The notes below the pieces were generated by a model, which had not been told where the DNA came from, ran no database searches, and saw only the letters and a list, made by a program, of their open reading frames with translations. A stretch of 64,000 nt of DNA, taken from assembly GCF_000412335.2 (NCBI RefSeq), contig NZ_KE161030.1:2354787-2418786 (forward strand), written 5' to 3'. This DNA comes from Cedecea davisae DSM 4568. GTDB lineage: Bacteria > Pseudomonadota > Gammaproteobacteria > Enterobacterales > Enterobacteriaceae. The position numbers and the translations under genes were made by a program. Shown in pieces: positions 9,588-19,193 of the stretch. Every line of letters starts with the position of its first letter. Position 1 is the stretch's first letter.

Positions 9588-11522
9588 ATGCTTCAGGATA
9601 ACCCGCTGCTCGCGCAGCTAAAACAGCAACTGCATTCCCAGACTCCACGCGCTGAAGGTGTGGTAAAAGGTACTGAAAAAGGGTTCGGCTTCCTCGAAGT
9701 CGATGCCAATAAAAGTTACTTTATTCCGCCTCCGCAGATGAAAAAAGTGATGCATGGCGACCGTATCAGCGCCGTTATTCACAAAGATAAAGACCGCGAG
9801 TCTGCCGAGCCGGAAGAGCTTATCGAGCCTTTCCTGTCGCGTTTTGTTGGCCGCGTTCAGAAGAAAGACGATCGCCTGTCGATTGTGCCTGACCACCCGC
9901 TGTTAAGAGACGCCATTCCATGCCGCGCCGAGCGCAGCGTGACGCATGACTTCCAGAACGGCGACTGGGCGGTTGCGGAAATGCGCCGTCACCCGCTGAA
10001 AGGCGATCGCGGTTTTTACGCGGAGTTAACCCAATTTATTACCTTCGGGGACGATCATCTTGCGCCGTGGTGGGTGACACTGTCACGTCACAACCTCGAG
10101 CGTGAAGCGCCGGACGGCGTGGCGACCGAAATGCTTGACGAAGGCTTGGTGCGCGAGGATTTAACCGCGCTGGACTTTGTCACCATCGACAGCGCCAGCA
10201 CCGAAGATATGGACGATGCGCTGTACGTTGAAGAGCTGGCCGACGGCAAGCTTCAACTGACCGTTGCCATCGCCGACCCGACGGCCTGGATTGCCGAAGG
10301 CAGCAAGCTGGACGGCATCGCCAAAGTGCGCGCTTTCACCAACTACCTGCCGGGCTTCAATATCCCGATGCTGCCGCGCGAACTGTCTGATGACCTGTGC
10401 TCATTGCGCGCCAACGTTACCCGCCCTGTTCTTGCCTGCCGCATGACCATCGAGCAGGACGGCGCAATCGGGGACAATATTCATTTCTTCGCCGCTAACA
10501 TCGAGTCTAAAGCCAAACTTGTTTATGACGAAGTGTCCGACTGGCTTGAAGAAAAAGGCGACTGGAAGCCGCAGAGCGAAGAGATTGCTCAGCAAATCCG
10601 CCTGTTGCAGCGCATTTGCCTGGCCCGCGGCGAATGGCGCCACAACCATGCTCTGGTGTTCAAAGATCGCCCTGATTACCGCTTTATTCTCGGCGAAAAA
10701 GGCGAAGTGCTGGATATTGTGGCCGAGCCGCGCCGCATCGCCAACCGCATCGTTGAAGAGTCGATGATCGCCGCTAACGTTTGTGCCGCTATCGTGCTGC
10801 GCGAAAAACTTGGCTTCGGCGTTTATAACGTCCATACCGGCTTCGACCCGGCCAATACCGAACAGCTTGCGGCGATGCTGCAAACTCACGGTATCACCGT
10901 GGACGCGCAGGAAGTGCTGACCCTCGACGGCTTCTGCAAACTGCGTCGCGAACTAGATGCCCAGCCAACCGGCTTCCTCGACAGCCGCATTCGCCGCTAC
11001 CAGTCATTCGCGGAAATCAGCACCGAGCCAGGCCCGCACTTTGGCCTCGGCCTGGAAGCCTACGCGACCTGGACTTCACCGATTCGTAAATTCGGCGATA
11101 TGGTTAACCACCGCCTGCTGAAAGCGATTATCAAAGGCGAAAGCGCCACGCGCCCTGGCGAAGATACCACCGTACAGATGGCGGAACGCCGCCGCCTGAA
11201 CCGCATGGCCGAACGTGACGTCGGCGACTGGCTCTATGCCCGCTTCCTGAACGCCAAAGCAGGCACCGATACCCGCTTTGCGGCGGAAATTATCGACGTC
11301 AGCCGCGGCGGCATGCGCGTACGCCTGGTGGAGAACGGTGCGGTTGCGTTTATCCCTGCGCCATTCATCCACGCGGTGCGTGATGAGCTGGTTTGCAGCC
11401 AGGAAAACGGCACCGTGCAAATTAAAGGCGAAGTGGCCTATAAAGTGACCGACGTTATCGATGTCACCATCGCAGAAGTGCGTATGGAAACTCGCAGCGT
11501 CATCGCTCGCCCTGCCGCCTGA
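9588..11522 (+). CDS. rnb: Exoribonuclease II
   Basis: RNase II degrades single-stranded RNA processively from the 3' end. The 644-aa length equals that of the E. coli enzyme. Domain order is two N-terminal cold-shock domains (about residues 20-185), the catalytic RNB domain (about 190-520) and a C-terminal S1 domain (about 555-640). The metal-binding aspartates are in [14 protein letters not shown], at Asp201, Asp207, Asp209 and Asp210. The RNB core continues with [16 protein letters not shown] strong intrinsic terminator follows at 11541-11568. Confidence 0.97.
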   Translation: MLQDNPLLAQLKQQLHSQTPRAEGVVKGTEKGFGFLEVDANKSYFIPPPQMKKVMHGDRISAVIHKDKDRESAEPEELIEPFLSRFVGRVQKKDDRLSIVPDHPLLRDAIPCRAERSVTHDFQNGDWAVAEMRRHPLKGDRGFYAELTQFITFGDDHLAPWWVTLSRHNLEREAPDGVATEMLDEGLVREDLTALDFVTIDSASTEDMDDALYVEELADGKLQLTVAIADPTAWIAEGSKLDGIAKVRAFTNYLPGFNIPMLPRELSDDLCSLRANVTRPVLACRMTIEQDGAIGDNIHFFAANIESKAKLVYDEVSDWLEEKGDWKPQSEEIAQQIRLLQRICLARGEWRHNHALVFKDRPDYRFILGEKGEVLDIVAEPRRIANRIVEESMIAANVCAAIVLREKLGFGVYNVHTGFDPANTEQLAAMLQTHGITVDAQEVLTLDGFCKLRRELDAQPTGFLDSRIRRYQSFAEISTEPGPHFGLGLEAYATWTSPIRKFGDMVNHRLLKAIIKGESATRPGEDTTVQMAERRRLNRMAERDVGDWLYARFLNAKAGTDTRFAAEIIDVSRGGMRVRLVENGAVAFIPAPFIHAVRDELVCSQENGTVQIKGEVAYKVTDVIDVTIAEVRMETRSVIARPAA

Positions 11523-11540
11523 TAGCGCAGCAAAGCCAGC

Positions 11541-11568
11541 AAAACCGGGCCAGGTGCCCGGTTTTTTT
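11541..11568 (+). terminator. Intrinsic terminator of rnb
   Basis: AACCGGGC and GCCCGGTT form a perfect 8-bp stem around a 5-base loop, followed by seven Ts. Confidence 0.9.
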
Positions 11569-11717
11569 ATTTCTATAAATCCCGGCGGCTGTTTTTTGGT
11601 ACATCCTCTGCAAAAACAATATCTTTTCTCTTTCACCTGGGCTTTAACATCGGCTTTCTGTTGCTACTATAAATAGTAGATTTAGGTGATTTTTTTCCCT
11701 GAGGCTCAGGAGTAAGA

Positions 11718-13709
11718 ATGAAAGACGATTTGGAGCAGAACCTGCTTTATCGTTATCTGGGAACAACCAGCCCGTACTGGCGTTTGCCGGCGGACAGTAA
11801 CGCTTTGCAGCTTTCGGCCAGCGAAGACGCCGACATCGGCCAGGTCGTGGCATTAGACTCGGCTCAGGCCGATGAAATTCGCCAAATGACGGTGATTACC
11901 TCCAGCCTGACCATGACGCTTTCGCTTTTTGGCATTGAGGTGCCGGTGCATATGGTTGGCCGCAAGGTTTCCAAACGCGAGTGGGCCGGCACGGCTTCCT
12001 CCTGGCATGATACCCACTCGGTCGCTCGCGATCTGGTGCAGGGCCTCTCTTTTGCAGAGCAGGTGGTTTCCGAAGCTAATTCGGTTATCGTCATCCTCGA
12101 CAAACAGGGAAATATTCAGCGTTTCAACCGGTTGAGCGAAGAATACACCGGAATGAAAGAGCATGAAGTCATCGGTCAGAACGTCTTTAAATTATTTATG
12201 AGCCGCAGCGAAGCCGCCGCCTCGAAGCGTAATATCAGCGGTTTTTTTCGTAATGGCAGCTCTTACGAAGTGGAGCGTTGGGTAAAAACCCGCAAAGGGC
12301 AGCGCCTGTTTCTGTTCCGCAATAAATTCGTTCACAGCGGCAGCGGTAAAAATGAAATTTATCTTATCTGTTCGGGCACCGATATTACCGAAGAGCGCCG
12401 CGCTCAGGAGCGGCTGCGCGTGCTGGCAAATACCGACACTATCACCGGCCTGCCCAACCGCAACGCCATTTACGACCTGATAGCCGAAGCCATCGAAAAT
12501 CGCGGGTCGGGCCAGGTTGGCATAGTTTATCTTGACCTGGATAACTTCAAAAAAGTGAACGATGCCTACGGGCATATGTTTGGCGACCAGCTGTTGCAGG
12601 CGGTTTCGCTCGCGATTTTAAGTTGCCTAGAAGAGGGCCAGGTGCTGGCACGTCTCGGCGGCGATGAATTTATCGTGCTGGCGACCAATACCTCTCAAGG
12701 CTCTCTTGAAGCCATGTCCTCCCGCATTTTGACCCGCCTCAGGGTGCCGTTCCGCATCGGGCTGATTGAGGTTTACAGCGGCTGTTCTCTGGGTATTTCG
12801 CTCGCCCCGCAGCACGGTGAGGAACGCGAGAGCCTGATCCGCAATGCCGACACCGCGATGTATACCGCTAAAGAGAGCGGCCGCGGCAAGTTTTGTGTGT
12901 TTTCGCCGGAAATGAACCAGCGCGTGTTTGAGTATTTATGGCTGGATACTAATTTGCGCAAGGCGCTCGATAAAGAGCAACTGGTGATTCACTACCAGCC
13001 GAAAATGACCTGGCGAGGCGAGGTGCGTAGCCTGGAGGCGCTGGTGCGCTGGCAGTCGCCGGAACGCGGCCTGATCCCGCCTCAGGGGTTTATCTCCTAC
13101 GCGGAAGAGTCCGGGCTGATTGTGCCGCTCGGTCGCTGGGTGATGGTTAGCGTGGTGCAGCAGGTCGCGAAATGGCGCGATAAAGGTATTAACCTGCGCG
13201 TGGCGGTTAACGTTTCTGCCCGTCAGCTAGCGGACCAGACGATTTTTAGCGATCTTAAGCAGGCGCTTAAAGATCTTAATTTTGAATACTGCCCGATTGA
13301 CGTGGAGCTTACCGAAAGCTGCCTGATTGAGAACGAAGAACTGGCGCTGTCGGTTATCAAGCAGTTCAGCCAGCTTGGCGCTCAGGTACATCTTGACGAT
13401 TTTGGCACCGGCTACTCCTCGCTTTCCCAGCTTGCACGCTTCCCCATCGACGCCATTAAGCTCGACCAGTCTTTTGTGCGCGATGTTCACAAACATTCGG
13501 TTTCCCAGTCTCTGGTGCGGGCGATTGTGGCCGTGGCCCAGGCGTTGAACCTGCAGGTGATTGCGGAGGGCGTGGAGAATCAAAAAGAAGACGCCTTTCT
13601 TACCAAGAACGGCGTCAACGAACGGCAGGGATTTCTGTTTGCGAAACCAATGCCCGCGGCCGTATTCGAGCGTTGGTTTAAGCGCTATCAGGCGAGGACA
13701 AAGCGCTAA
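11718..13709 (+). CDS. pdeR: PAS-GGDEF-EAL cyclic-di-GMP protein, RpfR/PdeR type
   Basis: This 663-aa protein is the homologue of E. coli PdeR (YciR/Gmr) and of RpfR of Burkholderia and Cronobacter, in which the PAS domain binds the fatty-acid signal BDSF and changes cyclic-di-GMP turnover. Visible order: an N-terminal region (about 1-100) corresponding to the RpfF-interaction domain described for RpfR; a PAS domain (about 110-225); GGDEF (motif ARLGGDEF, residues 314-318); EAL (SLEAL, EAL at 440-442) with the downstream ELTES and DDFGTGYSS motifs. Both catalytic signatures look intact. The gene converges on rpfF and their stop codons overlap, which supports the receptor role. In E. coli PdeR also controls csgD through DgcM and MlrA. 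Confidence 0.93.
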   Translation: MKDDLEQNLLYRYLGTTSPYWRLPADSNALQLSASEDADIGQVVALDSAQADEIRQMTVITSSLTMTLSLFGIEVPVHMVGRKVSKREWAGTASSWHDTHSVARDLVQGLSFAEQVVSEANSVIVILDKQGNIQRFNRLSEEYTGMKEHEVIGQNVFKLFMSRSEAAASKRNISGFFRNGSSYEVERWVKTRKGQRLFLFRNKFVHSGSGKNEIYLICSGTDITEERRAQERLRVLANTDTITGLPNRNAIYDLIAEAIENRGSGQVGIVYLDLDNFKKVNDAYGHMFGDQLLQAVSLAILSCLEEGQVLARLGGDEFIVLATNTSQGSLEAMSSRILTRLRVPFRIGLIEVYSGCSLGISLAPQHGEERESLIRNADTAMYTAKESGRGKFCVFSPEMNQRVFEYLWLDTNLRKALDKEQLVIHYQPKMTWRGEVRSLEALVRWQSPERGLIPPQGFISYAEESGLIVPLGRWVMVSVVQQVAKWRDKGINLRVAVNVSARQLADQTIFSDLKQALKDLNFEYCPIDVELTESCLIENEELALSVIKQFSQLGAQVHLDDFGTGYSSLSQLARFPIDAIKLDQSFVRDVHKHSVSQSLVRAIVAVAQALNLQVIAEGVENQKEDAFLTKNGVNERQGFLFAKPMPAAVFERWFKRYQARTKR

Positions 13710-14575
13710 CCGGCCTTACGCATCGCCGTCGAAGTGTGGCGGTTTTGCAACTGTACCAGGCGCTCCATGTAGGCGATGTCCTTGTCCTCAAGGCAGAATG
13801 CCGCATCCACCCAGTCTTCGGTGATATCCATCAGCTCCGAGCGCGGCAACTGCAACACCCGCTGGCGCGCTCGCAGCATCGCTCTCACGCCGTTTAATTT
13901 CGGCAGCAGGGTATCAATGAAGGTCCGTGTGGCGAGGTAGCCCTGTCCCGGCTCAAACAGCTGATCCACCAGCCCGTGCTGGTGATACCACTCCGCCGTA
14001 TGTGACTCCCCTTTATAAATAAGCTCTTCCGCCAGCTTCATGCCGGAGCGGCGCGCCACCAGAGAATAAGCCCCCATGCCGGGAAACAGGTTAAACGCAA
14101 TTTCCGGGAAGCCGAGCCTGGCGTCGCGCTGAGCCAGCAGAAAATGGTGCGCCAGGGCGGCTTCAAACCCGCCGCCGAGCGCACTGCCTTCTACCATGGC
14201 AAGGCTTATTGCTCCGGTATCAAATCCTCGAGACGCCGCATGAACGCAGTCAACGCAGGCCCTTGCGTAGGCGCGTAAAGCCTCGCGCCGCCCATTACGA
14301 ATCGTTTCGACAAAAAAGCCTAAATCGCCGCCGGTGTTATACATCCCGGGGACCAGCGAACCGGTGACCCAGAAATCAACTTTAAATCCGGCCTTCTGGA
14401 CGATATATCCCAGATTCATGATTTCCTCTATCAGGGCATGATTGAAACAGGGGCGCGGCCGTGAGCGCAGCATCATCCAGACGGTGCGTCGCTCTTCTTC
14501 GTAATATCCAGACAGTTGCGTAAAACGTGCAGTATCGGTAAATAACTTGCAGGTTGTTTGGTCAATAACTGTCAT
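13706..14575 (-). CDS. rpfF: DSF-family signal synthase RpfF (crotonase fold)
   Basis: RpfF makes diffusible cis-2-unsaturated fatty-acid signals from acyl-ACP by dehydration and thioester cleavage. The 289-aa product is a crotonase-superfamily protein with the RpfF blocks GNTGG-like TGGDLGFF (81-88), [10 protein letters not shown] and [18 protein letters not shown]. The two glutamates lie at 138 and 158, twenty residues apart, as are the catalytic Glu141 and Glu161 of Xanthomonas RpfF. Start: ATG at 14573-14575 after GAGGATAAGG. The TAG overlaps the end of pdeR by 4 nt in convergent orientation. E. coli and Salmonella carry pdeR but lack rpfF. An ordinary enoyl-CoA hydratase is the alternative, but the RpfF-specific C-terminal segment ([10 protein letters not shown]) and the neighbour argue against it. 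Confidence 0.88.
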   Translation of the reverse strand: MTVIDQTTCKLFTDTARFTQLSGYYEEERRTVWMMLRSRPRPCFNHALIEEIMNLGYIVQKAGFKVDFWVTGSLVPGMYNTGGDLGFFVETIRNGRREALRAYARACVDCVHAASRGFDTGAISLAMVEGSALGGGFEAALAHHFLLAQRDARLGFPEIAFNLFPGMGAYSLVARRSGMKLAEELIYKGESHTAEWYHQHGLVDQLFEPGQGYLATRTFIDTLLPKLNGVRAMLRARQRVLQLPRSELMDITEDWVDAAFCLEDKDIAYMERLVQLQNRHTSTAMRKAG

Positions 14576-14797
14576 AGCCTTATCCTCATCAAATGAATGT
14601 GCGTTAATCGCAGGATCAGACTAATCCACGGCTGTAGTTTGATGAATGTGATGCGCTGATTAATAATTATTGCTTATATGTTGTGCGATAATTTATTGAA
14701 GGATAAGGCGAAGAATTGGCCGTGCGCCCTTCTCTTTGGCGGCCTTTTTTTGCATTATGGATTTATGATTCGTTCGCCAACACAGACAGGATTTACT

Positions 14798-14980
14798 ATG
14801 CCAACGCTTGATCCGCAGCAGCTTGCTAAACGTATTGATACCGTGCTGGATATTCTGGTTGCCAAAGATTATGCCTCAGCGATAAATAATCTTGAGATCC
14901 TCAAGGCCGAGCTGCTGAGTTTAGATAATGACGGGAATAAAACGAACGGCGAGCAGAAAAAGTCGCCGTGGGAAATTTAA
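14798..14980 (+). CDS. yciZ: Small UPF0509 protein YciZ
   Basis: A 60-aa protein of unknown function matching E. coli YciZ (57 aa): the block KRIDTVLDILVAKDYASAI and the terminal SPWEI are characteristic. It is soluble, mostly helical and acidic. The start at 14798 (MPTLDPQQ) begins the conserved region and has AGG at 14788-14790; the open frame reaches back to 14678, but that stretch is not conserved. A candidate promoter is TTGATG (14639-14644), 17 bases, AATAAT (14662-14667). In E. coli yciZ neighbours yciT; here fsa-ybiY-ybiW lie in between. Confidence 0.85.
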   Translation: MPTLDPQQLAKRIDTVLDILVAKDYASAINNLEILKAELLSLDNDGNKTNGEQKKSPWEI

Positions 14981-14982
14981 GC

Positions 14983-15013
14983 AAAAGCCGGTAACCACCG
15001 GCTTTATTATTTT
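14983..15013. terminator. Bidirectional terminator between yciZ and fsa
   Basis: AAAGCCGGT and ACCGGCTTT form a 9-bp stem around AACC. On the plus strand it is followed by ATTATTTTTT; on the minus strand the stem is followed by a short T-containing tail. Confidence 0.8.
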
Positions 15014-15676
15014 TTACAGCGTTAATGCGCCAAACGCACCCTGCCAGTCTTTTTCGAAGCCTTCAATGGCCGCCGTCACCGCTGGCGTAACCAATATTTG
15101 CTCGGCCACATCAACCGGGAGCGTGATCGCCTCACACCCGGCGAGCAGGCAGGACATTGCCTGATGAGGCGTGCGGAAGCTGGCTGCCAGCACTTTTGAA
15201 TCCGGGGCATGCAGCGTCAGCAACTGCTGGAGATCCTGCACCATTTGTATGCCGTCCCCACCCTGGGCATCCAGACGATTAACATAAGGCGCCACGTATT
15301 CCGCACCGGCCAGCGCCGCCAGCAGCCCCTGAGCCGCACCATATACCGCCGTGCCCAGCGTCGCAATGCCCATAATTTTTAGCTGTTTTAGCGCCGCCAA
15401 ACCTTCCGGTGTAACAGGCACTTTTACTATCAGCCCCGGCACTCGCGTCGTCAGCAGTTGAGCCTCTTTAACCATCTCATCCGCCCGACTGGCAATCACC
15501 TGGGCAAAAAGTTTGCCTTCGCCACCCAGCGCATCCTGCAACGCGGGCAAAACGTCCCAAAGCGGCTTGCCTGCCTTAGCAACAATTGAAGGATTGGTTG
15601 TTACGCCCTGCAATGGCAGGACACGCGCCAGACGTTTAACGGCGGCAACATCGGCGGTATCTAAATACAGTTCCAT
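15014..15676 (-). CDS. fsa: Fructose-6-phosphate aldolase, transaldolase-like
   Basis: FSA is a class I aldolase that interconverts fructose 6-phosphate with dihydroxyacetone and glyceraldehyde 3-phosphate. The 220-aa length equals E. coli FsaA/FsaB. The Schiff-base lysine is Lys85 in [12 protein letters not shown], and the blocks [26 protein letters not shown] and [13 protein letters not shown] are diagnostic for the subfamily. The start at 15676 (MELYLDT) has GGAG six to ten bases upstream; the frame is open to 15700. It is divergent from ybiY across a control region with an FNR-like box. In E. coli fsaA lies beside ybiYW too, but elsewhere on the chromosome. Confidence 0.93.
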   Translation of the reverse strand: MELYLDTADVAAVKRLARVLPLQGVTTNPSIVAKAGKPLWDVLPALQDALGGEGKLFAQVIASRADEMVKEAQLLTTRVPGLIVKVPVTPEGLAALKQLKIMGIATLGTAVYGAAQGLLAALAGAEYVAPYVNRLDAQGGDGIQMVQDLQQLLTLHAPDSKVLAASFRTPHQAMSCLLAGCEAITLPVDVAEQILVTPAVTAAIEGFEKDWQGAFGALTL

Positions 15677-15741
15677 CACGCTCTCCACATTTAGAGTCAT
15701 CTCTCACTGCGGGCATCATAACCCGGCTGTCGGATGTTTAG

Positions 15742-15755
15742 CTGATCAATATCAA
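15742..15755. promoter_or_regulatory. Putative FNR box between fsa and ybiY
   Basis: CTGATCAATATCAA matches the FNR consensus TTGAT-N4-ATCAA at nine of ten positions. It is centred about 65 nt before the ybiY ATG. A TA-rich stretch at 15775-15786 could be the -10, which would put the box near -40, a class II activator position. Anaerobic activation would suit an oxygen-sensitive glycyl-radical enzyme. Confidence 0.55.
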
Positions 15756-15760
15756 TATAA

Positions 15761-15792
15761 CTTTCATTCGAAAGTAATTTAATTTACGAAAG
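15761..15792. promoter_or_regulatory. CTTTC/GAAAG boxes, candidate DeoR-family operator
   Basis: CTTTC (15761-15765) and GAAAG (15770-15774) form an inverted repeat around ATTC, and a second GAAAG lies at 15788-15792. Clusters of CTTTC elements are known operators of the DeoR-family regulator AgaR. The boxes overlap the likely core promoter of ybiY, which fits repression, and the DeoR-family gene yciT follows ybiW. The link to YciT is inference. Confidence 0.45.
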
Positions 15793-15813
15793 AAACACGA
15801 ATGAGATGAAGCC

Positions 15814-16713
15814 ATGCTGTTTAATATTCAGCGTTACTCAACACACGATGGTCCTGGGATACGCACGGTGGTTTTCCTGAAAGGCTGCTCGCTCGGCTGC
15901 CGCTGGTGCCAGAACCCGGAAAGCCGCTCCCGGGAATGTGACCTACTGTTCGATCCTCGCCTGTGCCTGGCCGACTGCAATCTCTGCCAGCAGGCGGCAC
16001 CTGAGATTGTTACCCGAGTGGGTCAGGAGCTGATTATTGCGCGCGGCAATCTCGACGAAAACGCAATAAGCACGCTGAGGAACTGCTGTCCGACCCAGGC
16101 GCTGACCGTCTGCGGAGAAGAAAAAACCGCCGACGACATTATGGCCGCCGTGCTACGCGACAAACCTTTTTATGAGCGTAGCGGCGGGGGCATTACGCTT
16201 TCGGGCGGCGAACCCTTTATGCAGCCTGAGCTGGCTCGCGAACTTTTGCAGCGCAGTAAACAAGCCGGGCTGAATACCGCCGTTGAATCCTGCCTGCATG
16301 TGCCATGGAAATACATCGAACCTTCGCTGCCGTTTTTAGATCTTCTGCTCGCCGACCTTAAACACGTAGATAAGCAGCGCTTCCACCAATGGACGGACGG
16401 CAACGCGGAGCGCGTGCTGGATAACTTCCGCAAACTGGCCGCGCGTGGCGTGGAGATGACGGTCCGCGTACCGCTGATCCCCGATTTTAACGCCGATGAG
16501 CAGTCGATTCGGGCCATCAGCGATTTTGCCGCCGATGAAATTGGCGCTAAAGCTATCCATTTTTTGCCCTACCACACCTTAGGTATCAACAAATACAACC
16601 TGTTGGCTCAGCCTTACCGCGCCGCGCGCTCGCCGCTTGATGCGCCGGATCTCCTGCATTTTGCCGAACAGTACGCCAGCCAAAAAGGCATGACGGCCTG
16701 GATAAGAGGATAA
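15814..16713 (+). CDS. ybiY: Glycyl-radical enzyme activating protein YbiY
   Basis: A radical SAM enzyme that installs the glycyl radical on its partner, here YbiW encoded directly downstream. The 299-aa protein has the CxxxCxxC cluster motif at Cys25, Cys29 and Cys32 (GCSLGCRWC), the GGEP motif (LSGGEPF) and, between them, a cysteine-rich insert ([16 protein letters not shown]) typical of activases with extra iron-sulfur clusters. Length and N-terminus ([10 protein letters not shown]) agree with E. coli YbiY. The gap to ybiW is only five bases. Expression is probably anaerobic given the upstream FNR-like box. Confidence 0.93.
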   Translation: MLFNIQRYSTHDGPGIRTVVFLKGCSLGCRWCQNPESRSRECDLLFDPRLCLADCNLCQQAAPEIVTRVGQELIIARGNLDENAISTLRNCCPTQALTVCGEEKTADDIMAAVLRDKPFYERSGGGITLSGGEPFMQPELARELLQRSKQAGLNTAVESCLHVPWKYIEPSLPFLDLLLADLKHVDKQRFHQWTDGNAERVLDNFRKLAARGVEMTVRVPLIPDFNADEQSIRAISDFAADEIGAKAIHFLPYHTLGINKYNLLAQPYRAARSPLDAPDLLHFAEQYASQKGMTAWIRG

Positions 16714-16718
16714 ACATC

Positions 16719-19151
16719 ATGACCGAACTGAACCTGAACTTTCTTAGCCCGCGTATCAAGGCGCATAAAGAAGCGCTGATCCACATCGTTAAGCCGCCGG
16801 TTTGCACCGAGCGCGCTCAACACTACACCGAGGTTTATCAGCAGCATCAGGATAAACCGCTGCCGGTTCGCCGCGCCATGGCGCTGGCTCACCATCTGGC
16901 CGAACGTACCATTTGGATAAAACACGACGAGCTGATTGTCGGTAACCAGGCCAGCCACGTTCGCGGCGCGCCTTTCTTCCCGGAATACACCGTCGGCTGG
17001 ATAGAAAGTGAGATTGACGAGCTCGGCGACCGTCCAGGCGCAGGCTTCTCGATTTCAGATTCGGACAAAGCCGTGATGCATAAAATTTGCCCGTGGTGGC
17101 GCGGGCAAACGGTGCAGGACAGGTGCTACGGCATGTTTACCGACGAGCAAAAAGCCTTGCTGGCAACCGGCATCATTAAGGCCGAAGGTAATATGACTTC
17201 CGGGGATGCCCATCTGGCGGTTAACTTCCCTCTCCTGCTGGAGCTTGGCCTTAATGGCCTGCGCGATAAGGTGACCGAGCGCCGTGCTCGTCTGAATCTT
17301 ACCGACCAGGAGGATCTGCATAAAGAGCAGTTCCTTAAAGCCATTGATATGACTTTTAGCGCCCTTAGCGACCATATCCTGCGTTACGCCGAGCTGGCCA
17401 ACAGAATGGCGGCTGAGGAAACGCGAGAAACTCGTCGCGATGAACTGCTGGCGATAGCGGAGAATTGCGAACGCATTGCCTCTCAGCCTCCGGTAACGTT
17501 CTGGCAGGCGCTACAGTTAAGCTACTTTATTCAACTGGTGCTGCAAATTGAGTCCAACGGCCACTCCGTCTCATTTGGCCGCCTGGATCAGTATCTCTAC
17601 CCGTGGTATCGCCGCGACGTTGAGCTTAAGCAGACGCTGGGCCGCGAACAGGCGATTGAGCTGCTGCAAAGTTGCTGGCTGAAACTGCTGGAGGTAAACA
17701 AAATCCGCTCCGGGTCGCATTCAAAAGCGTCGGCAGGTAGCCCGCTCTACCAGAACGTCACCATTGGCGGACAGACGCTGGTACACGGCGTGGCGGTAGA
17801 TGCCGTCAATCCTCTGTCTTACGCGGTGCTTGAATCCTGCGGCCGCCTGCGCTCCACGCAGCCAAACCTGAGCGTTCGCTACCATGCAGGCATGAGCAAT
17901 GACTTCCTCGACGCCTGCGTGCAGGTTATCCGCTGCGGATTTGGGATGCCGGCGTTTAACAACGATGAAATCGTCATTGATGAATTTATTAAAATCGGCG
18001 TCAGCCGCGAAGATGCTTACGACTACGCCGCCATCGGCTGTATTGAAACCGCGGTGGGCGGCAAGTGGGGCTACCGCTGTACCGGCATGAGCTTCATTAA
18101 CTTTGCCCGAGTGATGCTGGCAAGCCTTGAAAATGGTCGCGATGCAACCAGTGGAAAAATCTTCCTGCCTCAGGAAAAGGCGCTCTCAGAGGGAAACTTT
18201 GCTTCATTTGATGAGGTGATGGACGCCTGGGATACGCAGATTCGCTATTACACTAAAAAATCCATCGAAATAGAGTGCGTGGTGGACACGGTGCTGGAAG
18301 AAAATGCCCACGATATTCTCTGCTCGGCGCTGGTGGATGATTGTATCGAGCGCGGCAAAAGTATTAAACAAGGCGGCGCGAAATACGACTGGGTGTCGGG
18401 TCTTCAGGTCGGTATTGCCAACCTTGGAAACAGCCTCTCGGCGGTGCGCAAGCTGGTATTCGACGAGGGAATTATCGGCCAGCAGCAGCTGGCGGAAGCA
18501 TTAGCCAACGACTTTGACGGGCTGAGCGGCGAGCAGCTGCGCCAGCGGTTAATCAACGGCGCCCCCAAATACGGTAACGATGACGACGAAGTGGATATGC
18601 TGCTGGCCCGCGCTTACCAGACCTATATTGACGAACTGAAGCAGTACCATAACACCCGCTTTGGCCGCGGTCCGATTGGCGGAACCTATTACGCCGGAAC
18701 CTCTTCAATCTCGGCTAACGTGCCGTTTGGGGCAGCAACGATGGCGACCCCGGATGGCCGCAAGGCGAAAACCCCGCTGGCCGAAGGTGCAAGCCCTGCC
18801 TCCGGTACGGACAGACTCGGTCCAACGGCGGTCATCAGCTCGGTTGGAAAACTGCCTACCGGCAAAATCCTCGGCGGCGTTCTGCTCAACCAAAAACTGA
18901 ATCCTTCGACGCTGGATAATCCACGCGATCGGGAAAAATTAATGTTTATGCTGCGTACTTTCTTTGAGGCACACAAAGGCTGGCACGTTCAGTACAACAT
19001 TGTTTCCCGTGAAACCCTGATAGATGCCAAACAAAATCCTGATAAATATCGTGATTTAGTGGTCAGGGTAGCGGGATACTCGGCCTTCTTTACTGCCTTA
19101 TCTCCTGACGCGCAGGATGATATTATAGCCCGTACTGAACATACACTTTGA
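16719..19151 (+). CDS. ybiW: Glycyl-radical enzyme YbiW, pyruvate formate-lyase-like
   Basis: An 810-aa glycyl-radical enzyme, the same length as E. coli YbiW (PflF). The catalytic cysteine is Cys441 in AIGCIETAVGG and the radical glycine is Gly786 in RVAGYSAFF. The substrate is not established: the active-site sequence GCIE resembles diol dehydratase-type glycyl-radical enzymes rather than true pyruvate formate-lyase, which has two adjacent cysteines. Linkage to fructose-6-phosphate aldolase hints at a dihydroxyacetone/glycerol-type or sugar-phosphate route, which is inference. It is activated by YbiY from the adjacent gene. A hairpin and then yciT follow. Confidence 0.92.
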   Translation: MTELNLNFLSPRIKAHKEALIHIVKPPVCTERAQHYTEVYQQHQDKPLPVRRAMALAHHLAERTIWIKHDELIVGNQASHVRGAPFFPEYTVGWIESEIDELGDRPGAGFSISDSDKAVMHKICPWWRGQTVQDRCYGMFTDEQKALLATGIIKAEGNMTSGDAHLAVNFPLLLELGLNGLRDKVTERRARLNLTDQEDLHKEQFLKAIDMTFSALSDHILRYAELANRMAAEETRETRRDELLAIAENCERIASQPPVTFWQALQLSYFIQLVLQIESNGHSVSFGRLDQYLYPWYRRDVELKQTLGREQAIELLQSCWLKLLEVNKIRSGSHSKASAGSPLYQNVTIGGQTLVHGVAVDAVNPLSYAVLESCGRLRSTQPNLSVRYHAGMSNDFLDACVQVIRCGFGMPAFNNDEIVIDEFIKIGVSREDAYDYAAIGCIETAVGGKWGYRCTGMSFINFARVMLASLENGRDATSGKIFLPQEKALSEGNFASFDEVMDAWDTQIRYYTKKSIEIECVVDTVLEENAHDILCSALVDDCIERGKSIKQGGAKYDWVSGLQVGIANLGNSLSAVRKLVFDEGIIGQQQLAEALANDFDGLSGEQLRQRLINGAPKYGNDDDEVDMLLARAYQTYIDELKQYHNTRFGRGPIGGTYYAGTSSISANVPFGAATMATPDGRKAKTPLAEGASPASGTDRLGPTAVISSVGKLPTGKILGGVLLNQKLNPSTLDNPRDREKLMFMLRTFFEAHKGWHVQYNIVSRETLIDAKQNPDKYRDLVVRVAGYSAFFTALSPDAQDDIIARTEHTL

Positions 19152-19157
19152 CGAGAA

Positions 19158-19178
19158 GGCGGCGGTTACCCCGCCGCC
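19158..19178 (+). other. GC-rich hairpin between ybiW and yciT
   Basis: GGCGGCGG and CCGCCGCC form a perfect 8-bp stem around TTACC. There is no T-run. With only 42 bases between the genes it may partly terminate or stabilise the ybiYW transcript and set a lower level of yciT. Confidence 0.5.
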
Positions 19179-19193
19179 TGACTACTGGCTGAC

